A DNA stretch of 64,000 nt from Salvator merianae (GCA_003586115.2 QVOM02000119.1:44814742-44878741); one strand, 5' to 3'; positions 49,101 to 63,600 are shown, counted from the first letter of the stretch. The notes: generated by a model from the sequence alone, not told the origin. Translations and numbers: made by a program.

Positions 49101-50904
49101 AAATCAAACAAAAACAACCCAGAGCCAATAGCACACAGATCAAGTACATTATCTGAACTATGCAAGTAGATAATTCTCAAATTCCTTTGGAAAGCAATTG
49201 CTATGAGCGATTGCCCATAACGACCTCATTGCTTTTTTTTAAGGCTTGCACAATTTTCAACATGGTTCCCACCAATTACGAGGCAGCAAGGTACATGAGC
49301 TTCAATAAGGCACTGTAAACTAATCGCTTCCCACAAAAGCTGCCACTATTGGTCACAAAACAATGCAGTACAAGGAATAGTGACTTCAGTAGTAACAAGC
49401 TGCACAGGACTATTAATCCTGGACATACCACATATCTGGGATCTACAAGGAAAATAAAACAATGATCTTGGTCTCACAAAAGTAGATAAAGCTTAGAACT
49501 CAAAACTAACTAGTGATTTACAACTAATTCATAATAAATAATAATCTTTCACTTTTTACTAATTCATAATAGTGAGCAACACTATGTGAAGAAACTTCAG
49601 CAAGAATTGCCTTTGCATGTAAAAGGTTGTGGTGTGTTCAAATGATGAGCATAAAGTTCATGACTAACTCAGAACAAATTGATTCTCAAGACTGAGCAAT
49701 CTAGATTCTCAAAATGGCAAGCAAGATAAGTAATTAGCCACACAAAGGAATATTTGCCTGTTCTCTAGGACACAAGCACTGCCCACTACTGTTTCTAAGT
49801 ATATGAAACACTCAGCAGGCAAATATGACTGGACTCCAGAGGAGGGGACAGAAATGTTAGCAAACATGGGAAAGCTCTTACAAAAATCATAAGAAATGCG
49901 TGGACATAAAGGTTTTAATTGAAGAAATTAAAGTGTGTTTCAGAATGAAGCAAATCAGAGGTTTTCCCTGTTTTAAGTTAGTATGTCACTTAAAACTGAC
50001 ACTGACTTAGGATATTTTATATGAGTATCTTATCTCTCTTCAGAAAATCTCAAATAGAAATTAATGAAGTTACCTCACATCATTGCCCAATGCAGCAGGA
50101 TTAGGTGAAAAGTGAATGATTGATTGTCTCAGTGAACTGTATGGATAAGCAAGAATGTGAAATGATCTTGAACTGACATCAGATTTTTAGTGCAGCGATC
50201 CGAGGAGCCATCAGGAATCATTGCAGGTATAATACACCTTGAACACAATCTAAGTTCATATGCTAACCCTAATGTGCCCATATTTTCTTCTGAATGAAAC
50301 TGGACACTTGAGTGAATTTGCTCCCAGTTAGTTCTTTACTTACTATTTTTGGCACCATGTTAAGTAACTGCTTTCTATGTAACAAGCATCTTCTATTACA
50401 AACATCATTAACACAGATGTTGCAACATGAACCTGAGAACCAAAATTTAAATTCCCACTCAGTCATGAAGCCCTCTAGGTTGGAAGGAGGGTCACTGCCC
50501 CTCAGCCTAATTTACACATAGAGTTGTTATATATATAAAAAATACAGGTGGGCAAGGCAGAATACAAATTATATAACTAAATAAAATAAAAATTCATGGC
50601 CTAAGACTAAGCAAAATAATGGTACTTCCATTAAAAAACAAAACAACAACAACAAAAACAACTCTTCCCAGAAAAGACCTGAATGAAGTACAATCATACT
50701 CTGCGAGTCTGCCTCCACTGAAATATGCATGGTACACATATTGTGATGTTGCTGACATGTGGCTCATTAGAAATTATTAAGAAACTGTATATCTCTTGGA
50801 TCTAGGAAGTTTACAAAACTAAGTGAATCCTGTCAGTGCACATCCCTCTGAATATGGATACAAAAAAGCAGGGGAAAGAGCCATTGCAATGTCTTATATT
50901 ACTG

Positions 50905-52340
50905 CATTCTTTTTTTTCTTTCAATTTTTTATTTTACTTACAAAATTACATCTATGTATTTATACATATAACAAACAAGTTACAGCACTAGGTCTTATAC
51001 ATCTGTGTTCTATCACTGAAGAGCATGGCTGAATCTGAGATAAAAAAAGAATATAGTACAAAATAATACAAATGCTTAAATAAACACAATGGAAGAAAGA
51101 TCCCCTGTACAGAAGCTAACTGTTCTCAAAGTAAGGATACTGCCAAAGAGAAGGAGTGAACTATTGTGTATAAAAAGCAAACAGATTTGTCACCCAGACC
51201 AAGATTTAAAGCTTGTTTAGAAAGTAGACAGGGAAGCTGCTGTTATCAATGTGTACCAGGTCAAAGTATTATCATCCACCACCTCAGGAATCTTTAAAGT
51301 CTTCAGCTGATGTGCCCCCCTGATACAATCTCCCATACATTTTACTGCCTATTTATAAGCAATAGCCTACCTGGCTACTAGCAATAGTTAGTACAGTTTT
51401 CTATTTAATGTCTCCATTGATATTTCTATACATATCCAGAAAGCACAATTCAGGAGTAAAACTTGGTCAGGAAAGATAATGTTTTATAAGTATCCAAAAC
51501 AGTAACTGCTAAGGGGGATTATGATACTGAGCTATGATGTAAGATATTTAGCCCTGTTGTAATAAGATCTACTATGTATCTGTAAGGCATAAAACCACCT
51601 TGATCAGTATGACTTAAACTAGGAACTATTGGATTAATTTTATTGGCAAGCACTACAGTCAATAATTTCAAATTTTAATTCAGTAAAGAAACAGACCTAT
51701 ATGAATCTTCTCTGTTGGTGTGCATGCTTTTTATGTAAACAAGTTTTCTGTAAGTTGGGGTTTTTGCTTTCCTGAAATATGTAACTCATGAAACTAGCAA
51801 GATGTGGAATTAGAAAGACTTAAATCATTTTTGAAAATTGAAATGTGAAGCCATTGTGTCCTGCAGACTTACCACCTTTTAGACTCTAGATCCTCTTAGC
51901 CACATTATCCACAGTAAGATGCGTGATTAGCAAAGTTTTATGTTCCTCATCCAAAAGTAAAAAGTGAACAACATCTAGGAAGGAAAATATATCTTGGGTT
52001 CAAGCTCTTGGATTTCTATAATGATCTTCATAAAAGGTTGTCTAGGAAAACAGTCACTTTCCTTTCTAATATTCAATTTTTACTCCCAAAGTAGAATCTT
52101 GATCACAATTATTTTTATTCTTTAAGTAAGCTGGCAAGAGTTTGTAGTTTCTGTTGCTGTGCTAATTATAACTCTGTTGTGTGAAAAAGTAAAGATCTTG
52201 TGATTCTTTTGGCTTTCAAAGCTTTTAGCTCCCTGCATTTAGCATTTACTTCTGCATGGGCTTTTGCAGAACCAGATTTTTATTGTAGTATCAGTGTTTT
52301 GAAGATAGGTCTTAGATCTTCAGCTGATTTTTGATAAACC
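50905..52340 (-). mobile_element. L1 LINE fragment, decayed
   Basis: On the plus strand the order of T-rich antisense motifs (3' tail near 50905-50960, 'aaaccaccttgatcagtatg' near 51592, 'tatatgaatcttctctgttg' near 51700, 'ccattgtgtcctgcagac' near 51853) matches the reverse complement of an L1 RT from the KDQGGF block to the PGPDG block. There are many stops, and the identification is from memory of the family. Confidence 0.45.
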
Positions 52341-52843
52341 ATTAAAAGAAAATTTTGTATGTTACATCATGGCTAAACAATCAAACTTCAATATATTTAC
52401 AATAAAGTACTGCTGCAAGCAGAGATGCCATTATACACCACCTATGATTTTTAGTATCTAGGCAGACAACTGATAGCACAATTTGTTGTTCCAAAAGTAC
52501 ATCCTTATTGAATTTCCATGAAGACTAGCAAGGTAATTTTAAACATACTAACTTACTGAAATGATTTGTGCTTTCTTACAACTGATATACACAGGGGTAG
52601 GGCACAATGCAGGAACATTAATATGGTTTTGTTCTTAGATTAAATGCCAACTTTTCTTTATGAAAGTCAATAAACTTATAAAACAATTTAAAAAGTAAAT
52701 TCAGAAGGTAATTAAGATTAAAACAGGAATAGAGGTCTAAAGAAATCAACACTGTATCAGAATTAAATTCTGTCATTAAAGACATAATGCTATTATGATA
52801 TCTAAGATGTAGCCACATTTAAAATTCTGAGCTTAGTTCCAAT

Positions 52844-53491
52844 TAAAAATATGCCAAACTGGGTCCTAGACAAATCAGTTCTTTGTGAACACTGGGGGAT
52901 CATGAGGTGCACTATCAGACCAAACTGCTTAAAATTTGAGATTCAAACTGATAAGTGAAGATTTGAGATTCAGTCTACCCACTTGCCTGTTCACAAAGAA
53001 CCAGTCCATCTGGTTCAGCATCTCCCCTTTCCCCCTTCATTTATTCAGGACCTACCTGCCAATCCAGACTAGTCTTGAGCCAGGACAAGCTGCTGGCCAC
53101 AGGGCCAGTTGAAGGTTCATTCAGCTCATACGTGGGCACTAGACTGATCGTGTTCAAGGCCTTCTAGGCAGTAGAGCAAAGCATTCACATGCTTGGCTTT
53201 CTTGGAAGAATTGTAGTCCACTGCCAGAAGGCGGCGGCTAGCATGAGGCACCTGCCTGCAGGATGAAAATACTTTCAAAAGACCATGTGACTGATAGCAG
53301 TGGCCTGGCCCAGATTGGCAGGTAGGTTTGCCATATGTGAAGGGAAATGAGGAGAGGCCATAGGTACAAGGGGAAAAGCAGGAAGGTCGCAAACATCAGG
53401 GGGATTCTTCATGCTGAACCCAAACTGATCAGCTGGTTCTACTACAGGGAGAGTAAACTATTCGCCTGGAGCCCAGTTTGGCACATCACTA
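52844..53491. mobile_element. hAT-type MITE, 648 bp, long imperfect inverted repeat
   Basis: The right end reads, inverted, TAGTGATGTGCCAAACTGGG. The left end has the same GCCAAACTGGG with a decayed tip. Further inverted pairs lie inside (ACCTACCTGCCAATC at 53051 against GATTGGCAGGTAGGT at 53314, and CTGGTTCAGC against GCTGAACC), so the whole element folds on itself. The putative 8-bp duplication is decayed (GTTCCAAT / GCTTCTAT, 5 of 8). The TAGxGATGTGC tip links it to the 42899 family. Confidence 0.7.
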
Positions 53492-54285
53492 GCTTCTATT
53501 ATTCCTGAAAAATGAAGAAATGGAAAGCAGTACAAACAAAGCAGCTAATTTATCAAAGGGCCAAGAACTGGACCACCTTCAAACTGTAGACATAAAGAAT
53601 AAATCTTTTTTATTTATAGAGTGAAAAAGGGACCAGAGTTTACAAGCAAGAAATGGAACTAAATTTATAAAGTATAAAACACAATTCTGAGATATGGCTT
53701 CCAACTATTAAACATGCATCCTCATGAAGCTCCTAATCTTTTACAAAGGAAGACCAATATAACAGGAAAGCAGTAGGATTTATCCCTCCCTACTTTTTCC
53801 AGCTGACAGGACAGCTTGTCAAGTGAACAAACAGCAACTGCTGTTCACTATTCATATGTTACTTTTGCTCTAAGTCACAACCTACAAAGTAGTCTTGCTT
53901 TAGGAGATAACAGCAGTAATACTGAAGACTTCAAATACTCAGCACATAACAACCAGTATGCTTTATTAAATAAGCCACACTAAGCATCTCCTACTTCATG
54001 TCCTTATTGTTAGCCTTTATACAAACACAATTGACCATGATGGCTATGTCCAGAAAGAGTCTAAAACCCAGGATTATCTTGGCACTATACTGGGATAGCC
54101 ACACATATCTGTGGGAATCCCAATATAGTCCTGCAATATAGAGATGAAATCCCACAGTATCGCTACTGTAGGAAAAAGAACATCTAACCCAGGTTATTGT
54201 GGTAAAACGAACATCTAACTGGGGTTTTCCCACATAGTGGTATCACTTGCTTTGTCTGGCACTTGCTCCCAGGTTTTGTCCTGAG

Positions 54286-54365
54286 GAAAATACCCACTGC
54301 ACAAGTGCAGGAGCAAAACCCTATTGAAAATACGCACTGCACAAACACAGGAGCGGGCACTTGCA
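54286..54365. repeat. 40-bp imperfect tandem duplication
   Basis: Units beginning GAAAATACCCACTGCACAAG and GAAAATACGCACTGCACAAA, at 54286-54325 and 54326-54365. The class of the parent sequence is unknown. Confidence 0.85.
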
Positions 54366-57197
54366 GACTTCCAGGTATTTCACACTATCAAAGGATTATG
54401 GGAGCAAGCACCAGACATGATAAGGGCCCAGACTTGCCCTGCAATTTCACCCTGCCATCTGGCAGAGATGACAAGAAGCAATTGCAGAATCTAAATAAGA
54501 TCCCGCATTTTCCTTTCGCCCTCTGGAGAAAACCTATCTCACAATGAAATATAATAAGAAATGTGTTTCCCTCTTATAGATCAACTGAACAGATCTTACA
54601 GATCTGTTTTGCCCAAAACCAAAATTGCCATTTTAGTATTACATTAGACGTAAGCTTTTTGATGCTTGAAACACTTCAATGCTCTCTTAAAATTGTTTCT
54701 CATATCATATGATACTTTAAAAGATACAGGAAAAATGTTCTTTAATACTGGACTAAAAATCAGTTGAGCCCAAGATGGTGCACTAGAGACCACAAGATGT
54801 TTTGGATCTCACCTTTCCCATGCAGGTCCAAACTATAAGGTAAAGTTGAATATCATATTGCCTCTCAGCTTCCATATTCCTTCCCTTACAGGAGATGCAA
54901 AAAGGAGCATCAAGACAAATGAAAAGATCAGGTTTACAAAATGTGAAGCCTAGACCTACCATACATTTTTCATAACCAGAAGAAAAAGAAAAAGAAAAAA
55001 GAAAAGAGCTGGAAAAGGTATCTTAAAGGATAAGGACTGCCAGATAATCAGCCAAACTAATTATCCTAGTGATACAAAAAGCCAAAAAAAAGCCACGGGT
55101 GTCTGTTATTTGGCTAATTTTTAGACAAAGTTGACAACTATCAACAGAGCAGGAATACAAATTTGATCATCTATGTTTAGTTCTTTTCTTAACTTCTAGA
55201 TTGGAGATACAAGAACGTCTACAATAGGAGAAGCACTGTTCATACAAAGTAATTTATACTTACAATTTTGTAAATATTTCTGTTCTTAATACAAATGTCA
55301 TTTTATGCTAAATTTAACAAATATGAGAACTAAGATACTATTTCTAGTCCTCTATGTAAAACCAAGGTGATTTACAAAAACTAAAACATCCACACACAAA
55401 TTCAAATTTGGAGGGGAGGTGACACATCATAAAAATAAATACCATTAAGCATCCTAGGGAAGATGGAACAAAAAACCAAAAAAAATCTTTTTATTTTTTA
55501 TTTTTTTTATGATTTCAGTAATAGTTTGGAAAACTGATTTGCCAATCCCTGAATCCTTGAAAGAGAAGACAATCACCTACTTTTTAAGAAGACCAATAAC
55601 GTAATTTAAAAATCGAATTTTATAATTAGTAATTGTCTTAAACTTCACTTGAAAATGCAGTAAATCACAGAAGCCTGCACAATTGCCAGATCCACAAATA
55701 AGGACACTCGTTTTAACATATAAGTACACACATTCATCCAAAGCCAGACTCCTGTAAAATATTTCAGGTAAGCAAAATATTTTCCCCGTTTACAGATAAA
55801 TAACACCTGCAAATGGAAAAGCAGCAAAGCGCAGAAGTTCCCTGTAGTTTGTTAAAATAAGTATGAAAGAAGCAACTGCACTTAAGAAGCTCTATATTGT
55901 TAAGATGCACCAGCAAGACTGCATTTAATTGAGCATTTATGCAAGCAAGAAGGCCTAACCTAATCTTAATGGAACCCAGATTGCTTGCCCTATAATTACT
56001 CCTTAAGGATACACCTAACATATTAACATTTAGGATGACTTACCCCAGATGTTTCTCATACCAAAAGGTAATTTTGCCTTATGAGAAGCCAAAATATGCA
56101 ACTGTAGGGTATGTATATTCAAATTAAGTGCTTTCCTCACATCTGCTGCAGAAGAACCAAACCTGAAATAGCATAGCAACGGAATACTAATGATATACAC
56201 ACAAATATATATGAATGAATGAATGATCTGACCAAATTTCCCAGAGAATATTTTAACAGATGCTTCTTTCACACAACTGCAATGTATCCACTAAGACTTT
56301 TTCCTCATTGTTATCCTACGCTACCGTATATATGGGCAGCAACTAATTTTTGGGGTGTTGGGCATTTTCACACATGTAGACAGACAAACTATCAAACCTG
56401 AACAAGCCATCCACAGCAGTATGTTCTAAAACACACTCAAGGATCAATACATGTGAATAAATTACCAATTTATTCTTAAATCATATTTACATAAACTCAA
56501 AGCATATATAAAAGTTTCAGAGCTCAAACATTAATCTTCTATTAGGGTAAAAAAAAAAATCATCCTGATTTTTTTATTCTTGATAAATAAAACAACTCTC
56601 TTGTAATACAAAACTATTTAAAAATTATTTTTACAAGTTAATCAAATTGAGACATAAAAATGCTCCTGCTAACATAAAAATCAATGAGCAATTGCTAAGT
56701 TTGTCTATTGCTTTGTGACTGAAAAATGATACCATCCAAATTTAGCTCAAACAGGAAAGATTTAAACAAACATAAACAAAGCAATATTAACAAAGCCAAG
56801 ATTCACACATTAGATAAAAAGGATGTTGAAGTGAGACCTTTTTTTCTGATTCATTTCACCTGGAATAAGTACTGTATACTTGCATAAGACTAGGGAAAAA
56901 AACAGTCACTTTAAACAGATAGAAAGAATTAAAAATATTTTTAAGACCACAAGGAACGAGTTTGATGTAACAATAGAAATGCCTAATAGAACACAGGTTT
57001 GGCAATTCAGCAAAAACTCATCTTCCCTATATAGGTCATATGTGTGGTTCACTGGAGAGGATTTTAAGGAATGGTCTATCCATGGCCACACTGATCTTAC
57101 CTGCCTAGTCAAAGAACACATGGTACATAGGTATACCAGCCAAACACATGATAAGAAACCAAGCTCACTTGTAAGAAACACGTTTTTTCTTATAACC

Positions 57198-57431
57198 CAG
57201 TGATTCCCAACCTGGGCTATGTGTACCCTTCGGGACACAAACCAAGACATTTAGGGGTAAGCAAAAAAAAAAAAAAAATAAAAAAAAAAAGAGGAGGAAA
57301 AGAAGAATGGTGGAAAAAGGCACATACATCAGTCCTGAGAGCAGTGTCCTTCATTTTGGTAATATGAAGGGTACAAATTATGGAAATGGGCTGCCAAGGG
57401 GTATACAAATAAAAAAGGTTGGGAACCACTG
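57198..57431. mobile_element. hAT/Charlie-like MITE, 234 bp
   Basis: Terminal inverted repeats CAGTGATTCCCAACCTGGG and GGTTGGGAACCACTG are the classic hAT-Charlie type. The flanking 8-mers TTATAACC and TTCTAAAC agree at 6 of 8. The interior contains a long A-rich run (57262-57292) and inverted GGGTA motifs, and no coding capacity. Confidence 0.78.
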
Positions 57432-57829
57432 TTCTAAACAAGCAAGTAATATTTCAAATCTCTATGCTATTTCTTCAACTTAACACAACACTTTTGTTTA
57501 CCAGGATTGCAGTCGCTTATTTTAATTTTCTATTCACTGATATGCAAAAGATGAAGCATAATATATTTTAATAATTTAATTTTAAATTGTCTAGCTGAAT
57601 ATCTGGACAAGAACATCAACATGGCAAGGTTATCTTTTAAAAAAGAGCAGGCGATCTAGTAACTTGTGATTCTGAACTGAAAGCTGCAAATAGGATCAAT
57701 TCTATCAATTACCACATCATTCCTTTGAAGAGTTCAGGAAAGCAAACAGCCTACTCTAATCACACCTCATTCTTATATCTACCTTATATGTTAGAGAATG
57801 TGACTCATCTATTTACTTATCTTATTTTA

Positions 57830-58300
57830 GTATATATACCCTCCCTTTCACCCAGAGGTCTCAGGACAGGTCACAGAAGTAAAATGATACAATTAATAGC
57901 AATTAAACTTAATTAAAATACATTATAAAATACAGCCTTCCCCCACCGCAACATGACTACAAGGAAGCTAATCACTGAAGGCCTGGGGGAAGACACTGAA
58001 GACCATACAGTGTTGTGCCTGATGAAATTCAGTGAGGAGCCTGTTCCAAAGTCTGGGGTCGCCACAGCAAAGGCCTTCTCAGATGCTGCAACCCCTTGTA
58101 CCTCTGAGGGCGGCAGACTACAAGAAGGTCCAGATGTCGTGATCTTAAAGCACAGCCAAGTCTATATGGAAGAAGGTATTCCATCAGATATTCAGGACCC
58201 AAGTCATCTAGGGGCTTTATATGCCAATGTTGAATATAAACACCTTGAATTGGGCTCCAGTGCAGGTCTTTCAAGCCCGGTGTGATGTATATCTAGCCAG
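57830..58300 (-). mobile_element. L2-like LINE 3' fragment
   Basis: The minus-strand frame 58029-58274 reads DLHWSPIQGVYIQHWHIKPL, then DDLGPEYLMEYL, and LLWRPQTLEQ. This aligns block by block with the plus-strand L2 at 33485 ('ELHWLPI', 'LGPGYL', 'VATPKLWN'). The tail lies near 57830-57870. It is a decayed copy. Confidence 0.7.
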
Positions 58301-59389
58301 AAATTTCTGTCAGCACTATGGTCATCTATAAGACGTATATCCATAAGATGTGTACCTTGAATCCATTCAGCTAATACACAACAACTTTAATTGTCTACCA
58401 TCTGAGCTTCTAGAAAAGCAGACATACTGTTTTGGTATCTGAAGTCTTGGAGTAAAGAAACTGGGGAGTGATACACAAAATAATCATATATGCAGGAGAT
58501 GAAAGGGAAACTTCAGAAACAGTAAAGATATAAGGCTTTTATTTAAAACCCAAGGAAAATCTAACATAACTTAAATAGGAAATAAATGCTGAATACCAAG
58601 CTATGTCATATAATTTGAAAATGCTGAACTAAAGAGGGAGATACATGAGCCCTTTTCATCAGCAAAATCGCTTTGGGTTTTAGCATTCACTGGGATGTTG
58701 AAAACCACCTTCAGAAGAATGCATCAGTGAAGGAGCAGCTACATTAATGCTTTCTTTCTTTTTCCTTTTCCATTTTTCCTCTACCTCCTTTCTGTACTGC
58801 AGCTATTTGTGGTAGCTGTCCAAGAAGGGACTATTATTAAATATATACAGAGTATTTAGAACATGCAGGTATTTTAAGCACAAATATTAACATTCTTTAG
58901 CATTCAATAAATACAGCCGCTCTTGCACTCTAAATCTGTGGGTATAAGATCCTATCACTAAATGAGATGCAACAGATAGAATGAGCACTCTAAAGCTTCT
59001 GAATGGTATACTGACTGTCACATCATTTTTCTGCAACTCCAAACTCCAATACACAGCTTCTACAAGAGACTGGGAGGGTGGTGGAATGTCTTGTATATAA
59101 ATGCTAAGGTGTTCTTCTAGTGCAGAGTTGAAAATTCAACCATCCTGCACAGAGTAAATATAGCAAAAGTGCCATGGCAAAAATGCCCATCATGGCCATT
59201 AAACTCCTTGAATTTAAAAAAAATGGAAGAAAAGTAGTCCAGTCACTTATCTAGTACCACTTATTTTGACCTCTCTCATAAGAAATCCTGAACTGCCTAG
59301 TTCTAACCATGGTTCTATGGTCTATCCATCTATACTTCTATGAAGCCCTATACCCAAAGCTCCGTCTGGATTAAATAAAACCAATATAA

Positions 59390-60100
59390 ACACACAATTA
59401 AAAATGAACTGATTAGATTAGCATACAACAATGCCTGAAAGGGGAGAGGAAGCTGTTGCTTCAGCTAAAAGCTAGAGTAAACAGGTATGTCTTCACCATG
59501 CTTCTAATGAATAGATAGATACATCTCAGAATGGTGGCTATTCCACAACCTGGGGTTTATCACAGACTCTCTCATGTGCCCTTGTACCTTTGAGAGTTGA
59601 CAGAAGTGGCACTACCAAAAGGTCTTTCCTGCTGATCTTCACTGATAGGTCCACTGACAGTGATGAACATAGGAGAGTCCTCAAAAATATGCACATGTTC
59701 TTTCCAGGGTAGAACAACCCCATCAAGAGCAGGATGAATCTTCACTTCATGGACTCCACAACCCCTGAACCACTATACCTTCACCTTGCCTGGATTCAGC
59801 TTCAAATTACTGGTCCTCATCCAGCCCATTACTACTTCCAGGCAACAGTGAAGCACCTGAGTTCCCTCTTCTGACTCACTCAAAATAGAGATATACAGCT
59901 GAGTATCATCAGTGAGTCATGGTACCTCACTCCAAATCTTCTAATAATGGCTTCATGTAGATATTAAAAAACATAGGGGATAGACTGACCTGAGGAACCC
60001 TTCAGGAGACGAACAAAAATCCCTCAGGGTAACTCTCTGGCAACTTCCTCAGAAGTAGGAGCGAAACCACTGCAATGTTTCTTTTATTCTATTATTTATA
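59390..60100 (-). mobile_element. L2-like LINE reverse-transcriptase fragment
   Basis: On the minus strand, CCTATGTTTTTTAATATCTA at about 59955-59985 encodes the 'PMLFNIYMK' block. Next come 'YADDTQLYI'-like and 'LRLNPGKTE'-like remnants (59780-59920) and further C-terminal pieces down to about 59430. All frames are broken. Confidence 0.6.
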
Positions 60101-60114
60101 GAACAGCTTTCTAA

Positions 60115-60345
60115 ACTAGAAGTAGAATTTTGAGGTTGGATTCTAAAATCTCATCTAATCCTGAATCACCAGCATCTTTGATTAGCATTCTGTCCATCCT
60201 CCAAATCATTAATAAAAATATAAAAGGGTTTGGCCCTGGGCCTAGCATTCAGCAACCTACTCAATACCCACCCTCACTGTGGCATGGAACTGTTGATGAG
60301 AACCTCCTCCATATGAGTTTTCAGGCAGGCATGGATGTGCCTTGC
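60115..60345 (-). mobile_element. CR1 LINE fragment
   Basis: CCTCCAAATCATTAATAAAA followed by GGTTTGGCCCTGGGCCTAGC is antisense to the CR1 RT region 'GPMLFNIFINDLE...'. The flanking bases up to about 60345 follow the same order. The plus-strand open frame here (60130-60609) is incidental. Confidence 0.5.
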
Positions 60346-60374
60346 AGAAGTATCACCCAGATCATGCCAATCAC

Positions 60375-60605
60375 AGTATCATGCGGTACTGTTGTTGTTT
60401 GGTACCATCAAGTTGAGTTCGATTCATTCATGCAGGGGGTGGCGGTTAACAGATGCACAATGATTTGCCATTACCTTCAGGAAATGCTGGGGATCAAATC
60501 AGAACCCCTTTGTTTTCTCAACAGTTGCCTGACCACTGATCCAGAGCCTTACATAAATTTTGATCAGGCAGATGTAGAAAGCTTCAGGTTTATCCTTGCC
60601 AGTCT
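60375..60605. repeat. unidentified interspersed repeat
   Basis: TTGTTTGGTACCATCAAGTT, TGATTTGCCATTACCTTCAG and CTGGGGATCAAATCAGAACC recall a common reptilian interspersed repeat with a 'gtttgccattgcctt ... gctgggaatcgaacc' order. The exact class is not known to me. Confidence 0.4.
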
Positions 60606-63600
60606 GTGAAGACAAGTATCATCAAAAATATACTAATAGTCTAAGCACAAGGCAGCTTCTAATATTTCTAGCGCTAATAATCTATTGCATACTATGCTCT
60701 ACTGCTTCCAAAACTCTTTATTATTAGTTTCTGTTCTTCTTTTCATTTTAAAGTTATATTTTTCTTTTCTCCCAGTGTTAAAAGGTAGCATATAAATTCA
60801 CTTTCAAACTATTGTACTTTAATCAGTACAAGGTTAATCATATACAAACCACATTTCAATGTAAGCAATTCAAGTAGGCGACTACCCAAGTTCTTTTCTA
60901 TTCAATACCTGTTTGAATTTGATATTTTTATGAGTAAATTGCTCAAAATAATTCAGCAATCTAGTTTCTTTGTTAGATGCTAAAAACAGGAACAAAAACA
61001 AATCCTGCAAAATTACCCAGGTCTGTGATTTAAAAACATGGGAAGAAATTTTAAGCCACTGTCAAATTATTTGCCCATAGAATCCAACATTGCTTATTCT
61101 ATCAGGAAACTGCTTTCCAGCTTCTTTCCCATTATCCACTCTCTGAGAGTCTTTTACGTGGAGACACCAAAGGTACATCCTGGGACCTTCTCTACCCAAA
61201 ACAAATTTTTCAGCACCAGCTTATGGATTACCTGTTAAGAAAGGATGGATCTATAAGGAATACTACATTTTGTTATTATTCACTAATTTTATAGCAAAAT
61301 CAAAAAACAAGACAGAAAAAAATTATACACTAACCTTAGATCGTTGCAATTTTGTTTACATGGCATGCAAGAAAGTTATAGGATACTTATAAGAGCTATT
61401 ATTAACCCTCTGATAAGAGTGAAACCAAGGCAAAATTTCATTTCAGTCTAAAATTAAAATCCTGTATATCCTAAGGAAGAGGGAGAACAGGATAAAATTG
61501 GGCCAAGCAGCTCATGCGGAATATAATACTTGCTACAATACAATTACTATCACTTGCTTTCTGTACTTTAAATTGTAGATCACTTGGATTGCCTAAGCAG
61601 AAAGTTAATAAATGCAATGCTACAGACATAGATAATGGCACAAACTAAATCTAGAATTTCAACAGGGTTAAATCCAAAATTAAAATGTCACTGCACACTA
61701 GTACATGGGTAGCACTGTATACAAGCACAATAGTGCATAATGTACATATTTCTAGTTGACCTTACTGACCACAATTTTCTTTCCCTTTTATGTTTGACAA
61801 TTAATATTTTCACTTCCAAGACAGTCATAATGAATGTGGTACAGTATTTTTCTCTGTTATAAGATTTCTTCCGAAACTATTAAAAGACTAAAATGCAAAC
61901 TGCCTACAGAAATTACGCAAGTAATAGTCTCAACAGGATAAACAGTTTTCATAAAAAGCAGTCTACCATTAATACACCCAAAGCATTTCATGGAAGCAAT
62001 AAACAGATCTATCTCGTGCTCCCCAGAAGATCCGCACTAGAACTTATATGATCCAAGGCAGAAAGTTGTTGTCAAGGGCTACAATAAATTATATTGATTG
62101 AACAGCTATTTGTTCATTAATCCAAAATCAAGATGGAGACGATACTGGTGAAGACCACTTGTTTGCTGCTAAAAAAACCAAACATTTAGGTACAGCACCA
62201 TGGACAGGGTAAATCCACCACACACTTCTCCTCTTTCAAACATTAGATTTAAAATCTAGTCTTTTAAACTTGGATTTTACTGCAATCAAATCAGTATGGG
62301 AAGCCATGTGAAACTCATCAGATCTACTCTATGCACTCACTATTTGCTATCTGATCAGCCACCTGCTCTGTTTGGCCTCTCCTTTCTATACTGTCTATAT
62401 TAATTCATAAATTTGACTGACAAGAAATTAAAGCATAAAGCAACTTCAGCATCAGATGTACAGCAACTCTTCTTGTAGTCTTGTTTGCTGAACAAAGTAA
62501 TGTTTACTTAGAAATTTCATCTTACACAAATGTCACTATTTCTGTGATTACAAATTACACAGCCACTGCATTTCTCTGCCAAAAAAAAAAAAAAATCAGT
62601 GTTCCTTCACTATTTCCAAAACTTTGTATTCTTGTTTTTGTGCCTCTCCAAATGAGGGCTTGTGATTCTCCCTCACTACTCATGAAACAAAATGGCACCA
62701 AAATTCATGTATTCACAAATGTGGACACAAAAAATGGCTGGTTTCTGCATGTGAAGCAGTAAGGTGAGGGCTGAGAATCTCACTTTCTGGGTTTTCTCAC
62801 TTTCTCATTTTCTGGATCCTTTGGGACTTCATGACATATCAGAATTTAACCCTCACGAATACCAATGGATTCCTATACCATATTTTTCCATGTTAGCATC
62901 CATGTTTTCCTCTAGAAGATCTAGCATGAGGGAAACTTGTATCTCAGCCATAACCAAAAAGAATACATGTGCGAAAGTCTATCAAACTAATAACAAAAAG
63001 GAAATGAAATCTTGAGAATGGAGGAATGCTGCCATATCAAACCAAAGACTCAACAAGCCCACTTGGACGACCCTACAATAGGTCTAAGGCCAAGGCACAA
63101 ACAAGGTATAGGAACAATAATACTCATCCACTTGCAATTTCCAGCAGCTGATATTGTGAAGAGCACTGCTCTATTTCTGAATACAATATTCGGTATTTCT
63201 ATCATGTCTAGACACCACAGTTACTGTCATTCCCAATGAATTTGTTGTAGTAGCAAACTCCACTGTTAAAATACAATATCCAGAGCTGAAAGGAAAAATA
63301 TTTCCCCCTACCTAATTTATCCGTATCATGAACCATCAAAGACATTGCTATTCTTACCCTTACTCTTCACCTTTCCTATAAATGGAAGAGCTCCAACTAT
63401 CGCAATTAGAGATGGCCCAGATTCAAAGTTTCAAATGTCTTTAAAAAAACAAAACCTCAATTTTTTGAATCTTCCAACAATCATTCTATTCAAACTTTTG
63501 TTGCCTTCAAGCATGTGGGTTCTGTTCTATGCAAGTCAAGACACTATGAATGGATGCAGCTTTATTACAACATGCCTAATGTCAACTAATGGAGCCACTG

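Noticed and set aside
60130..60609. 159-codon plus-strand open frame
   Set aside because: It spans antisense CR1 and another interspersed repeat, so it is not a single coding unit.
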